A DNA stretch of 64,000 nucleotides from JAJXXT01 sp963764465 (GCA_963764465.1 CAVXSO010000002.1:620001-684000); one strand, 5' to 3'. Counted from the first letter of the stretch, positions 16,665 to 25,107 are shown. Numbers and translations: made by a program. The notes: a model not told the origin generated them from the sequence alone.

Positions 16665-16908
16665 GTCTGGCCGGCTCCTGGCGGCTCTTGCGCTCGTGGC
16701 GGCGCTCGCCGGCTGCGCGGGCCAGGGTGGTGCGGGGGAGCGTGGTGCGCCGGTCTGCCGGCTCGGTTCGGGCAGGTCTACGGCGTGGGATGACTACCGC
16801 CAGGCCTATCCCGAACCGCAGCAGAACGGCCCCGTGGCAGGCGGGGTGGGAGGCGTCGTGGACATGGTGCTGTCTGGTGCGCTCTATGCGACCGGTCTGT
16901 GCGAGTGA
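16618..16908 (+). CDS. small putative lipoprotein
   Basis: 96 aa from the ATG at 16618, overlapping the deacetylase by 47 nt. A basic n-region (MSRSRATAWRRRRPARSGR) precedes a hydrophobic core and a lipobox LAGC, giving a mature chain of about 63 residues starting at Cys. The rest has three Cys in all and a Gly-rich segment (VAGGVGGVVD) that resembles outer-membrane anchoring glycine-zipper proteins only weakly. No homologue recognised. The true start may be later. Confidence 0.45.
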   Translation: MSRSRATAWRRRRPARSGRLLAALALVAALAGCAGQGGAGERGAPVCRLGSGRSTAWDDYRQAYPEPQQNGPVAGGVGGVVDMVLSGALYATGLCE

Positions 16909-16938
16909 ACAGGGCATGGCGGGCGCGGGGGCGATTGC

Positions 16939-17472
16939 GTGCGCCCGCGCGTGATCGTGCTCAACGGCGGGTCGAGCGCCGGCAAGTCCAGCCTGGTGCG
17001 GGCGCTGCAGGTGGCGCTGCCGGAGCCGTGGATTGCTTTTGGCGTGGACAGCCTCATCGAGGCGATGCCGCCGCGGATGCTGGAGGGGCCGGACGGGCTC
17101 GTCATCGCCGCGGACGGGTCGATCGCGGTGGGCCCGGCCTACCGTGCCATCGCGCGGGCATGGCGCGAGGGGATTGGCGCGATGGCACGGGCGGGGGCGA
17201 ATGTCATCCTCGACCTGGTTTTTCTCGAAGGCGGCGCGGATCGGGAAGCATGGCGCGAGCCGTTGCGAGAACTGCCGGTGCTCTGGGTGGGCGTGCGCTG
17301 CGCGCCGGACGTGGCGGCGGCGCGGGAGGCGGCGCGCGGGGACCGGGTGCGCGGCATGGCGGCGCAGCAGGCCGGGAGCGTGCATCGCGGCATGGCCTAT
17401 GATTTCGAGGTCGATACGACGGCGGCGACGAGCGAGGATTGTGCGCGGGTGATCGCGGAGCGGTTGCTCTAG
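16939..17472 (+). CDS. chloramphenicol phosphotransferase-like (CPT) P-loop kinase
   Basis: 177 aa, the family length. Walker A is 'NGGSSAGKSS' (residues about 9-18), then 'FGVDSLIEAMPPR', the substrate-side motif containing the Asp that acts as base in Streptomyces CPT, and 'NVILDLVFLEGG'. Streptomyces CPT phosphorylates the 3'-hydroxyl of chloramphenicol. Homologues in proteobacteria are common and their substrates unknown, so resistance should not be assumed. GTG start. Confidence 0.8.
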   Translation: MRPRVIVLNGGSSAGKSSLVRALQVALPEPWIAFGVDSLIEAMPPRMLEGPDGLVIAADGSIAVGPAYRAIARAWREGIGAMARAGANVILDLVFLEGGADREAWREPLRELPVLWVGVRCAPDVAAAREAARGDRVRGMAAQQAGSVHRGMAYDFEVDTTAATSEDCARVIAERLL

Positions 17473-18153
17473 CTAATCCGAGCGGCGCAGCACCGTGAGG
17501 CGAAGCTCGCGGCGCAGGATGAAGCCGAGCTTCTCGTAAAGCGCGATCGCCGGCGCGTTGTCGGCAAAAACGTGCAGGAACGGCACCGCGGCCTCGGCGT
17601 GGATTGCGGCGGAGATGGCGGCAACGGCCCGCGCGCCGAGACCCTGGCCGCGATGGTCGGGATGCGCGCACACCGCGCTCACCTCCGTGAAGCCGTCGAG
17701 CTTCATGCGCTCCCCGGCCATGGCGATCAGCCGTCCATCCCGGCGCAGGCCGAGATAGCGGCCGAGACGATGCGTCCGCGGCCCGAAGGGGCCGGGTTTG
17801 GTGAGCGCCACCAATGCTGCCATGTCGGTGACGTCGTCCTCGCCGAGCGGCGCGAATTCCGGGTCCGGCGCCGGGAACGCCGCGCCCGCGACCATCTGCA
17901 GCACCGTCGCGCGGCGCACCACGTCGAAGTCCTGCGGCGGCGCGACGTCGGCTTCCTCGAACAGGGCGACGGAATCCCCGGGCGGGATCAGCGCCACCAG
18001 GGACGCGACGCTATCCGGCGTGAGATCGGCGGTGGCGGCAAACCGCGCGATGTCCGCGGGGTAGCGCCGCGCCTGGCCGCTGATTTCGGCGAACGGGGCC
18101 TGGGTCTGGGTGAGGGAAGACCAGATCGGTCGGTCGAGAGGGCTGATCGGCAT
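17473..18153 (-). CDS. GNAT family N-acetyltransferase
   Basis: 226 aa. The acetyl-CoA pyrophosphate loop is 'VCAHPDHRGQGLGARAV', and 'FLHVFADNAPAIALYEKLGF' is the classical C-terminal GNAT block. The N-terminal about 90 residues form a FR47/YjcF-like extension. Acceptor unknown. It abuts the convergent CPT-like gene with no gap. A perfect 17-bp palindrome lies 13 nt before its start codon. Confidence 0.87.
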   Translation of the reverse strand: MPISPLDRPIWSSLTQTQAPFAEISGQARRYPADIARFAATADLTPDSVASLVALIPPGDSVALFEEADVAPPQDFDVVRRATVLQMVAGAAFPAPDPEFAPLGEDDVTDMAALVALTKPGPFGPRTHRLGRYLGLRRDGRLIAMAGERMKLDGFTEVSAVCAHPDHRGQGLGARAVAAISAAIHAEAAVPFLHVFADNAPAIALYEKLGFILRRELRLTVLRRSD

Positions 18154-18165
18154 GCGCCCGTGTAA

Positions 18166-18182
18166 ACTTGCATGATGCAAGT
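18166..18182. promoter_or_regulatory. perfect 17-bp palindrome between GNAT and murA (probable operator)
   Basis: ACTTGCATGATGCAAGT is an exact inverted repeat (8 bp arms, one central base). It sits 13 nt upstream of the GNAT start and 73 nt before murA. Length and symmetry fit a dimeric MarR- or TetR-type repressor. No such regulator gene is next to it. Confidence 0.6.
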
Positions 18183-18255
18183 GACAATGGCGAAGAATGC
18201 CGCATCCGCAGGCCGTCCCCTTTCCCGACGCAACTCGACGGGGGTATGAGGCGCC

Positions 18256-19518
18256 ATGGACAAGATACGCATCCGCGGCGGCCGGCCGCTCGAAGGTTCC
18301 ATCGCCATTTCCGGCGCCAAGAACGCGGGGCTGCCGCTGATGGCGGCGGCACTCCTCACCGACGAGCGCCTGGTGCTGACCAACGTGCCGCGGCTCGAGG
18401 ATATCCGCACCATGGCAGCCCTGCTGGAGCAGCACGGGCTCGCCGTGGAGGGCCTCGGTAATGACGGGCGCGCGCTCTCGCTCGGCGGGCCGATCACCAA
18501 CACCGAGGCGCCGTACGACATCGTGCGCAAGATGCGCGCCTCCGTCCTCGTGCTCGGGCCGCTGGTGGCGCGCGTGGGCGAGGCGCGGGTGTCGCTGCCC
18601 GGCGGCTGCTCCATCGGCACGCGGCCGGTGGACCTGCACCTCAAGGGGCTGGAGCAGCTTGGCGCCACGGTGAGCCTCGACGGCGGTTACATCACCGCGA
18701 CCGCGAGGGGCCGGCTGCGCGGCGCGACCATCGTGCTGCCGTTCCCGAGCGTGGGTGCGACCGAGAACATCCTGATGGCGGCATCGCTCGCCGACGGGCA
18801 GACGGTGATCGCCAACGCCGCGCGCGAGCCGGAGATCGGGGACCTTGCCAAGTGCCTCGTCGCCATGGGCGCGCGCATCGAGGGCATCGGGTCGGACCGG
18901 CTCACCATCGAGGGCGTGCAGCACCTGCATGGCGCGACCCACGCCATCATCCCGGACCGGATCGAGACCGGCACCTATGCCGTCGCCGCCGCCGTCACCG
19001 GCGGGGCCGTGCGGCTGGAGGGCGGGCGCATCGAGGACCTCGGCGCCGTGGTGCGCACGCTATCCGATGCCGGCGTGGACATCGTGCCGGACGAGGCGGG
19101 GCTCACCGTCTCGCGGCGCAACGGGCTGCACGGCACGGACGTGATGACCGAGCCGTTCCCCGGGTTCCCCACCGACATGCAGGCGCAGATCATGGTGCTG
19201 ATGTCGGTGGCCGAAGGGGCGGCGATGGTCACCGAAACCGTGTTCGAGAACCGGTTCATGCATGTGCCGGAGCTCAATCGCATGGGCGCGCGGATCAACG
19301 TGCATGGCGCCTCCGCGATCGTGCGCGGGGTGCCGCAGCTTTCCGGCGCGCCGGTGATGGCGACCGACCTGCGCGCCTCGGTCTCGCTGGTGCTGGCGGG
19401 GCTGGCGGCGCGGGGCGAGACCGTCGTCAACCGCGTCTATCACCTGGATCGCGGCTACGAGGCGGTGGAGGAGAAGCTGGCCGCCTGCGGGGCGACGATC
19501 GAGCGCATCGCGGGGTAG
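18256..19518 (+). CDS. murA: UDP-N-acetylglucosamine 1-carboxyvinyltransferase
   Basis: 420 aa, full length. First committed step of peptidoglycan synthesis: enolpyruvyl transfer from PEP to UDP-GlcNAc. Catalytic C118 lies in 'SLPGGCSIGTRPVDLH' (the fosfomycin target), and K22/N23 in 'SGAKNAGLP' bind substrate. The EPSP-synthase-type double inside-out barrel is indicated by both halves being complete. First gene of the housekeeping block that ends at tRNA-Phe. Confidence 0.96.
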   Translation: MDKIRIRGGRPLEGSIAISGAKNAGLPLMAAALLTDERLVLTNVPRLEDIRTMAALLEQHGLAVEGLGNDGRALSLGGPITNTEAPYDIVRKMRASVLVLGPLVARVGEARVSLPGGCSIGTRPVDLHLKGLEQLGATVSLDGGYITATARGRLRGATIVLPFPSVGATENILMAASLADGQTVIANAAREPEIGDLAKCLVAMGARIEGIGSDRLTIEGVQHLHGATHAIIPDRIETGTYAVAAAVTGGAVRLEGGRIEDLGAVVRTLSDAGVDIVPDEAGLTVSRRNGLHGTDVMTEPFPGFPTDMQAQIMVLMSVAEGAAMVTETVFENRFMHVPELNRMGARINVHGASAIVRGVPQLSGAPVMATDLRASVSLVLAGLAARGETVVNRVYHLDRGYEAVEEKLAACGATIERIAG

Positions 19519-19584
19519 AAGAAGGCCCCGACACTGCCCCGGCCCGCCTCGCGGTGCCGCGGACGCCACAGGAAGGAATGAAAC

Positions 19585-20814
19585 ATGCCGGTGAGCCAGG
19601 TCGGCCTCATCCTTGTTGTCGCCTGCGTGGTGGCCATCATCTCGCGCCGGATCCGGTTGCCCTACAGCGTCGGTCTCGTCGCGGCGGGGATCGGCCTGGC
19701 CCTGCTGGGCGGTTCGCTGCGGCTGATCGTGACGCCGGAGCTGATCTACACCGTGCTGCTGCCGCCGCTCATTTTCGAGGCGGCGCTGCAGCTCAAATGG
19801 TCGCCGTTTCGCGACGACCTGCCGGTGACGGCGACACTGGCATTTCCCGGCGTGCTGCTCACTGGGGCCGTCATCGCGGCCGGCATGCATTTTATCGCCG
19901 GGTGGACCTGGCCTGGCTCGGCGCTGTTCGGGGCGCTGATCGCGGCGACGGACCCGGTCTCCGTCATCGCCGCTTTCAAGGAGACGAAGGTCGCCGCGCG
20001 GCTCAGCCTTCTGGTGGAGTCCGAAAGCCTGCTGAACGATGGCGCCGCGGCGGTCGCGTTCGCGATCGTCGTTGCCACCGTGCATGGCGACGGGGTCCAC
20101 GCGACGGCGGTGCTGGGATCGCTGCTGTGGATGGTGTTCGGGGGCCTGGCCGTCGGCGTTGTCGTGGCCGGCGCCGCGCTGCTCGCCGCCGGGCGCACGG
20201 ACGACCACCTGGTGGAAATCACGCTCACCACGATTGCGGCCTACGGTTCGTTCCTGCTCGCCAACCGTGTCGGCATGTCCGGGGTCCTGGCGGCGCTGGC
20301 GGCGGGGATGGTGGTCGGCAATGTCGGCTGGAAGGGCTGGATGGGCTGCTCCATTTCCACGGCCGGCCGCGGGCACATCCTTTCATTCTGGGAATACGCG
20401 GCGTTCCTGGCCAACTCCATCGTGTTCATCCTGATCGGGGTGCACGAGGCGAGTGCCGCGAGCGGACTTTTCACGCCGGCCGCGGCGCTGGCGATCGGGT
20501 TGGTTCTCATCGGCCGGATCGCCTCGGTCTACCCGCTTTGCGCGCTGTTCGCGTCGTCACGCCTGAAGGTCGACCTGCGCCACCAGCATGTTCTGGTCTG
20601 GGGCGGGCTCAGAGGGGCGCTGGCGCTCGCCCTGGCGCTGGCGGTACCGGATGCCGTCGCCGAGAAGGGAGCGATCATCGTCGCCGCCTTCGCGGTCGTC
20701 GCCTTTTCCGTCTTCGCCCAGGGACTGACGATGCCCTGGCTGCTCGGGCGCCTCGCGCTGACGCGCCCGGCAGCCCACGCCCGTCGCGGCGAGGATGCGC
20801 GGGTGAGCCGGTAG
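19585..20814 (+). CDS. CPA1-family Na+/H+ antiporter
   Basis: 409 aa, inner membrane, about 11-12 hydrophobic segments. Family motifs are 'LIFEAALQLKW', 'ATDPVSVIAAFKE' (ion-binding Asp) and 'ESLLNDGAAAVAFAIV', with 'WGGLRGALALALAL' late in the chain. The C-terminus is short, so there is no long cytoplasmic regulatory tail as in NhaP or eukaryotic NHE. AGGA precedes the ATG. It sits between murA and hisG, apparently as an insertion in the conserved block. Confidence 0.9.
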   Translation: MPVSQVGLILVVACVVAIISRRIRLPYSVGLVAAGIGLALLGGSLRLIVTPELIYTVLLPPLIFEAALQLKWSPFRDDLPVTATLAFPGVLLTGAVIAAGMHFIAGWTWPGSALFGALIAATDPVSVIAAFKETKVAARLSLLVESESLLNDGAAAVAFAIVVATVHGDGVHATAVLGSLLWMVFGGLAVGVVVAGAALLAAGRTDDHLVEITLTTIAAYGSFLLANRVGMSGVLAALAAGMVVGNVGWKGWMGCSISTAGRGHILSFWEYAAFLANSIVFILIGVHEASAASGLFTPAAALAIGLVLIGRIASVYPLCALFASSRLKVDLRHQHVLVWGGLRGALALALALAVPDAVAEKGAIIVAAFAVVAFSVFAQGLTMPWLLGRLALTRPAAHARRGEDARVSR

Positions 20815-20886
20815 GCCGCGCCGGCCCGACCGTCCCGCTGCCAGCCGCGGACAGCGGCCGCCGGGCTTTCTTTTAGGGGGCCTGCG

Positions 20887-21588
20887 ATGTATCTGCGCCG
20901 CGCCATGACCGCGGTTTTCCCTGCCCCCGTTGCCGACACGGCCACCAAGCTGGTGCTTGCCCTGCCCAAGGGGCGCATCCTCGCCGAGTGTGCGCCGGTG
21001 CTGGCGCGCGCGGGCATCGTGCCCGATCCGGCCTATGCCGACGAAGGCAGCCGCGCGCTGCGCTTCGCGACCAACGAGGAAGGGCTCGACGTCATTCGCG
21101 TCCGCTCCTTCGACGTCGCGACCTTCGTGGCGTTCGGGGCGGCGGCGATCGGCATCTGCGGCGCGGACGTGCTGATGGAGTTCGACTACCCCGAGATCTA
21201 CGCGCCGCTCGACCTCGGCATCGGGGTGTGCCGGATCTCGGTGGCGGAGCCGCGCGCGACCGCGGGGCAGGACGACCCGGCCACCTGGTCGCGCGTGCGG
21301 GTGGCGAGCAAATACCCCAATGTGACGCGCCGGCATTTCGCGCAGCGCGGCATCCAGGCCGAGGTGGTGGAGCTGAACGGTGCGATGGAACTGGCGCCGA
21401 CGCTCGGGCTGTCGCGGCTGATCGTCGATCTCGTGGCCACGGGCTCGACGCTCAAGGCCAACGACCTCGTGGAGACGGAGGTGATCGCGCCGGTGACGTC
21501 GCGGCTGATCGTCAACCGCACGGCGCTGAAGACCAACCCGGAGCTGGTCGGCGGCTGGATCCAGCGGTTCCGCCAGGCGCTCGGCTGA
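20887..21588 (+). CDS. hisG: ATP phosphoribosyltransferase, short form
   Basis: 233 aa. 'LVLALPKGRILAE' opens the catalytic domain, and 'ELNGAMELAPTLGLSRLIVDLVATGSTLKAN' contains the PRPP-binding loop. The regulatory C-terminal ACT-like domain of the long form is absent, so the enzyme should need HisZ, which is not in the window. First step of histidine synthesis. AGGGGG precedes the ATG at 20887. Its stop overlaps hisD as TGATG. Confidence 0.95.
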   Translation: MYLRRAMTAVFPAPVADTATKLVLALPKGRILAECAPVLARAGIVPDPAYADEGSRALRFATNEEGLDVIRVRSFDVATFVAFGAAAIGICGADVLMEFDYPEIYAPLDLGIGVCRISVAEPRATAGQDDPATWSRVRVASKYPNVTRRHFAQRGIQAEVVELNGAMELAPTLGLSRLIVDLVATGSTLKANDLVETEVIAPVTSRLIVNRTALKTNPELVGGWIQRFRQALG

Positions 21589-22886
21589 TGCAGCGGCTTG
21601 CGACGGCGGAGCCGGATTTCGCGGCGCGGTTCGCGGAACTGCTGGGGCAGGCGCGGGAGACGACGGAGAACGTGGCCGGGCCGGTCGCGGCGATCATCGC
21701 CGATGTCCGCGCGCACGGGGACGCCGCGCTGGCGGCGCTCACCCGGAAGTTCGACCGGCACGACCTGAAGCTGCGCGTGACGCAGCAAGAGGTCGAGGCC
21801 GCGTGCGGCGCCATCGCGCCCGAACTGATGCGGGCGCTGGAGACGGCGGCGACGCGCATCGAGGCGTTCCATCGCGCGCAGATGCCGCAGGACCTGCGGA
21901 TGACAGACGCGGCGGGGCTCACGCTCGGCATGCGCTGGGGCGCGCTCGAAGCAGTCGGGCTCTATGTGCCCGGCGGCAAGGCGGCGTATCCGTCCTCCGT
22001 GCTGATGAACGCCATCCCGGCGCGCGTGGCGGGCGTTTCGCGCATCGCGATGTGCGTGCCGGCGCCTGGCGGCGTGCTGAACCCGCTGGTGCTGGCGGCG
22101 GCGCGGCGGGCCGGCGTGGCCGAGATCTACCGCGTCGGGGGCGCGCAGGCGGTCGCGGCGTTTGCTTACGGAACGGCAACGATCGCGCCGGTCGATCGCA
22201 TCGTGGGGCCGGGCAATGCGTTCGTCGCGGAGGCGAAGCGCCAGGTGTTCGGCCGCGTCGGCATCGATTCCGTCGCCGGCCCCTCCGAGGTGGTGGTGCT
22301 GGCGGACGCGGCGAACGATCCGGCGCAGGTGGCGATGGACCTGCTGGCGCAGGCCGAGCACGACGAGGCGGCGCAGGCGATCCTGGTCACCGACGACGCC
22401 ACGTTCGCGGAGCGGGTGGAGCGGGCGGTGGAGGTGGCGCTGCAAGCCTTGCCGCGGGCCGCCATCGCCGGCGCCTCCTGGCGCGCGCACGGCGCGATCA
22501 TCGTGCTGCGCGGCTGGGACGAGGCGCCGGCGCTGGTCGATCGGCTGGCGCCCGAGCACCTTGAGATCATGACCGCACAGCCCGAGGCGCTGTTCGCGCG
22601 CATCCGCCATGCCGGTGCGGCGTTTCTTGGCGCCTGGTGCCCGGAAGCGATCGGCGACTATGTCGGCGGGCCGAACCATGTGCTGCCGACGGGGCGGACG
22701 GCGCGCTTCTCCTCGGGGCTGTCCGTCTTCGACTTCCTCAAGCGCACGACCTGGATCGCGTCCGGGCCGGAGGGGCTCGCCGCGGTGGGGCCGGCAGCCG
22801 TGGCGCTGGCCGAGGCGGAAGGGCTGGACGCGCACGCACGCAGCGTGGCACTCCGGCTTGACGCTGCGCGGGCACGGGGCGCATAG
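21588..22886 (+). CDS. hisD: histidinol dehydrogenase
   Basis: 432 aa. Last two steps of histidine synthesis (histidinol to histidine, NAD+, Zn). Visible signatures are 'GLYVPGGKAAYPSSVLMNAIPA', 'VDRIVGPGNAFVAEAKRQVFGRVGID', the catalytic Glu-His pair in 'LLAQAEHDEAAQA', and 'LAPEHLEIM' with zinc-ligand His. The start overlaps hisG by one base, so the two are coupled. Confidence 0.96.
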   Translation: MQRLATAEPDFAARFAELLGQARETTENVAGPVAAIIADVRAHGDAALAALTRKFDRHDLKLRVTQQEVEAACGAIAPELMRALETAATRIEAFHRAQMPQDLRMTDAAGLTLGMRWGALEAVGLYVPGGKAAYPSSVLMNAIPARVAGVSRIAMCVPAPGGVLNPLVLAAARRAGVAEIYRVGGAQAVAAFAYGTATIAPVDRIVGPGNAFVAEAKRQVFGRVGIDSVAGPSEVVVLADAANDPAQVAMDLLAQAEHDEAAQAILVTDDATFAERVERAVEVALQALPRAAIAGASWRAHGAIIVLRGWDEAPALVDRLAPEHLEIMTAQPEALFARIRHAGAAFLGAWCPEAIGDYVGGPNHVLPTGRTARFSSGLSVFDFLKRTTWIASGPEGLAAVGPAAVALAEAEGLDAHARSVALRLDAARARGA

Positions 22887-22912
22887 GTCCGCACCCCCAG
22901 GCAAGAGGCCCG

Positions 22913-23131
22913 ATGTCAAAGGAAGACATGATCGAGTTCAGCGGCACCGTGACGGAGCTGCTACCCAACGCGATGTTCCGCGTGAAGCTCGATAATGAAC
23001 ACGTCATCCTCGCGCATACCAGCGGCAAGATGCGCAAGAACCGCATCCGCGTGCTGGCCGGCGATCGCGTCAACGTTGAGATGACGCCCTACGACCTCAC
23101 CAAGGGTCGGATCACGTTCCGGTTCAAGTAG
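22913..23131 (+). CDS. infA: translation initiation factor IF-1
   Basis: 72 aa, exact family length, OB fold: 'EDMIEFSGTVTELLPNAMFRV', 'HTSGKMRKNRIRVLAGD', and ends 'TKGRITFRFK'. Binds the A site of the 30S subunit during initiation. AAGAGG precedes the ATG. 26 nt after hisD, 25 nt before maf. Confidence 0.97.
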   Translation: MSKEDMIEFSGTVTELLPNAMFRVKLDNEHVILAHTSGKMRKNRIRVLAGDRVNVEMTPYDLTKGRITFRFK

Positions 23132-23136
23132 GCTGG

Positions 23137-23156
23137 CGGGTTCGGGCCGGAACCCG
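23137..23156 (+). promoter_or_regulatory. hairpin between infA and maf, abutting the maf start codon
   Basis: CGGGTTC (23137-23143) pairs perfectly with GAACCCG (23150-23156) around a 6-nt loop. The stem ends directly at the ATG of maf at 23157 and covers its ribosome-binding region. No T-run follows, so it is more likely to affect translation or mRNA stability than to terminate. Confidence 0.5.
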
Positions 23157-23711
23157 ATGACGCTGATCCTGGCCTCCGCGAGCCCGCGGCGGCGCGAGTT
23201 GCTGGCACAGATCGGCATCACCCCCGACATCATCCGCGACCCCGGCGTCGACGAGACGCCGCTGCCGGGCGAGGTGCCGCGTGCGCTCGCGCTGCGCCTC
23301 GCGCGGGCGAAGGCGGTGGCGGAGCCAGGCGCGTTCGTGCTCGCGGCCGACACGGTGGTGGCGGCGGGGCGGCGCATCCTCGGCAAGCCCACGGACGAGG
23401 TCGAGGCGCGGCGTTTCATCGCGCTGCTTTCCGGGCGGCGGCACCACGTGTTGACCGCCGTCGTCGTGGTGGCGCCGGACGGGCGGCGGGGCGAGCGCCG
23501 GAGCGAGAGCATCGTCACCTTCGCGCGCCTCTCGCCGGCCGAGATCGACGCCTATGTCGCGACCGGCGAATGGCGTGGCCGAGCCGGCGGATACGCCATC
23601 CAGGGCCGTGCGGCGGCGTTCACCCGGCAGTTGCTCGGTAGCTACTCCGGCGTGGTGGGGCTGCCGCTGTGGGAGACGGCGAGCCTGCTGCGCGGGCTGG
23701 GGTACCGATGA
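23157..23711 (+). CDS. maf: Maf-like nucleoside triphosphate pyrophosphatase
   Basis: 184 aa. 'LILASASPRRRELLAQIG' is the Maf N-terminal signature, 'AADTVVAAGRRILGKP' holds the catalytic Asp, and 'SYSGVVGLPLWET' is the C-terminal block. Maf proteins hydrolyse dTTP/UTP or modified nucleotides to monophosphates. It ends in an ATGA overlap with the RNase E/G gene, in the common alphaproteobacterial order infA-maf-RNase-yacG. Confidence 0.93.
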   Translation: MTLILASASPRRRELLAQIGITPDIIRDPGVDETPLPGEVPRALALRLARAKAVAEPGAFVLAADTVVAAGRRILGKPTDEVEARRFIALLSGRRHHVLTAVVVVAPDGRRGERRSESIVTFARLSPAEIDAYVATGEWRGRAGGYAIQGRAAAFTRQLLGSYSGVVGLPLWETASLLRGLGYR

Positions 23712-24766
23712 GCACCGAGATCCGCGCGAGCGCCTCGCCGGGCGAGGTGCGCATCGCGGTGCTGCGGGACGGGGTGTTGTGGGACTATGCGCTGTGGCGG
23801 CCTGGCCGGCCTGATGGCGTGGGGGATGTGCATCGCGGGCGCATCGTCTCGCGCGTGGCGGCGCTGGCCGGCAGCTTCGTCGAGATCGCGAACGGCATCG
23901 GGTTCCTGCCGGAAAGCGAAGCCAGGCACCCCGAGGGCACCGTGCTGGGCGTGCGGGTGACGCGGGCGGCGCATGGCGGCAAGGGGCCGCGGCTCGCCGC
24001 CGCCGAGGTGCCGCCGGGCCCGGTGGGGCTGGTCGCGCGCGGGCCGAACCCGATCGAGGAGTTGCGGGCGCGCTACCCCGGCGCGGCGTTTCTCGCCGAT
24101 GCGCGGGAACTGGGCGGCGCCTTCGTGCCGCGCGGCTTTTGCGAGGCGCTGGAGGCAGAGGCCGCGGCGCTGGCCGAGCCGGAGATGGCCCTGCCCGGCG
24201 GCGCGCGCGCCACGTTCACGATCACGCCGGCGCTGACCGCGATCGACGTCGACCTCGCCGGCTTCGCCGCGGGCGGCCTTGCCGCGGGCGGGAAGGCGGC
24301 GTCGCACCGGGCGCTGAACCTGGCGGCGATCCCTGAACTCGTGCGCGCGATCCGGCTGCGCAACCTCGGCGGCGCGATCCTGGTTGATTTCGCGGGGCTG
24401 CCGGGCAAGCGGCGAAAGCTGCTGGGCGAGGCTCTGGCCGCGGCACTGGCGGAGGATCCACTCGGCGCCACGCTGCTCGGCTTCTCGCACCTGGGGCTCG
24501 CGGAAATACGGCGCCCACGCGTGCGCCCGCCGCTCGCGGAGCTACTGGAAGGGCCGCATGCCGAGGGGCTGTCGGCGCTGCGCGTGGCGGCGCGGGAAGC
24601 GGCGGCGATGCCGTCTCGTGTGCTGGCGCTGCGGGCCGCGCCGGCGATCCTGGCGGCGCTGGAGGCCGATCCCGTGGCGCTGGCGCAATACCAGGCGGCG
24701 GCCGGGCGGGCGCTTGCCTTGCGCGCCGATCCGGCGCTGCGCGGCTGGAGGCTCGAGGATGGCTGA
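23708..24766 (+). CDS. ribonuclease E/G family protein, short form
   Basis: 352 aa. An S1-like region at about 35-100 ('GDVHRGRIVSRVAALAGSFVEI') is followed by a DNase-I-like catalytic part with the Mg-binding Asp pair D180 (TAIDVD) and D227 (GGAILVDFAG). It is much shorter than RNase G (about 490 aa): the Zn-link CPxC after 'RRPRVRPPLAELL' and the C-terminal small domain are absent. This short type is usual between maf and yacG in alphaproteobacteria. Role in rRNA or mRNA processing is inferred from the family. ATGA start overlap with maf. Confidence 0.88.
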   Translation: MSTEIRASASPGEVRIAVLRDGVLWDYALWRPGRPDGVGDVHRGRIVSRVAALAGSFVEIANGIGFLPESEARHPEGTVLGVRVTRAAHGGKGPRLAAAEVPPGPVGLVARGPNPIEELRARYPGAAFLADARELGGAFVPRGFCEALEAEAAALAEPEMALPGGARATFTITPALTAIDVDLAGFAAGGLAAGGKAASHRALNLAAIPELVRAIRLRNLGGAILVDFAGLPGKRRKLLGEALAAALAEDPLGATLLGFSHLGLAEIRRPRVRPPLAELLEGPHAEGLSALRVAAREAAAMPSRVLALRAAPAILAALEADPVALAQYQAAAGRALALRADPALRGWRLEDG

Positions 24767-24947
24767 ACGGGCGATGGTGTGCCCGGTCTGCCGGCGCCCG
24801 CTGGATGCGGCGATGCGTGGGGGGCGCGCTGCGCCGTTCTGCTCGCCGCGCTGCGCCGATGTGGATCTCGGGCGCTGGCTGGGCGAGGCCTACCGCCTGC
24901 CAGCCGAGGCGCAAGAAACCGTGCCGGAGGGCGAGAGTCCGGGTTGA
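24759..24947 (+). CDS. yacG: YacG-type zinc-binding DNA gyrase inhibitor
   Basis: 62 aa. A four-Cys zinc site CPVC ... CSPRC, then 'CADVDLGRWLGEAYRLP', the conserved YacG end. YacG binds GyrB and blocks DNA binding in E. coli. It overlaps the RNase gene by 8 nt. Last protein gene of the housekeeping block. Confidence 0.93.
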   Translation: MAERAMVCPVCRRPLDAAMRGGRAAPFCSPRCADVDLGRWLGEAYRLPAEAQETVPEGESPG

Positions 24948-25031
24948 TCGGGTCTCGCGCCTGGGTTATCCCCGCGCGGCCGTCGCAGGGCGGCTGCCCA
25001 GGGGCGCGCCCCGTGGGCGTGCCTTGAATGG

Positions 25032-25107
25032 GCCCAGGTAGCTCAGTTGGTAGAGCATGCGACTGAAAATCGCAGTGTCGGTGGTTCGATTCCGCCCCTG
25101 GGCACCA
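25032..25107 (+). tRNA. tRNA-Phe (anticodon GAA)
   Basis: 76 nt including encoded CCA. Acceptor GCCCAGG pairs with CCTGGGC, the D stem is GCTC/GAGC, and anticodon stem TGCGA/TCGCA encloses loop CTGAAAA (GAA). The T arm is GGTGG-TTCGATT-CCGCC. Five T residues follow the CCA directly. It marks the end of the core block and the start of accessory DNA. Confidence 0.96.

Noticed and set aside
16939..17472. Chloramphenicol resistance gene
   Set aside because: The fold matches chloramphenicol phosphotransferase, but such kinases are widespread with unknown substrates and nothing in the context suggests resistance.
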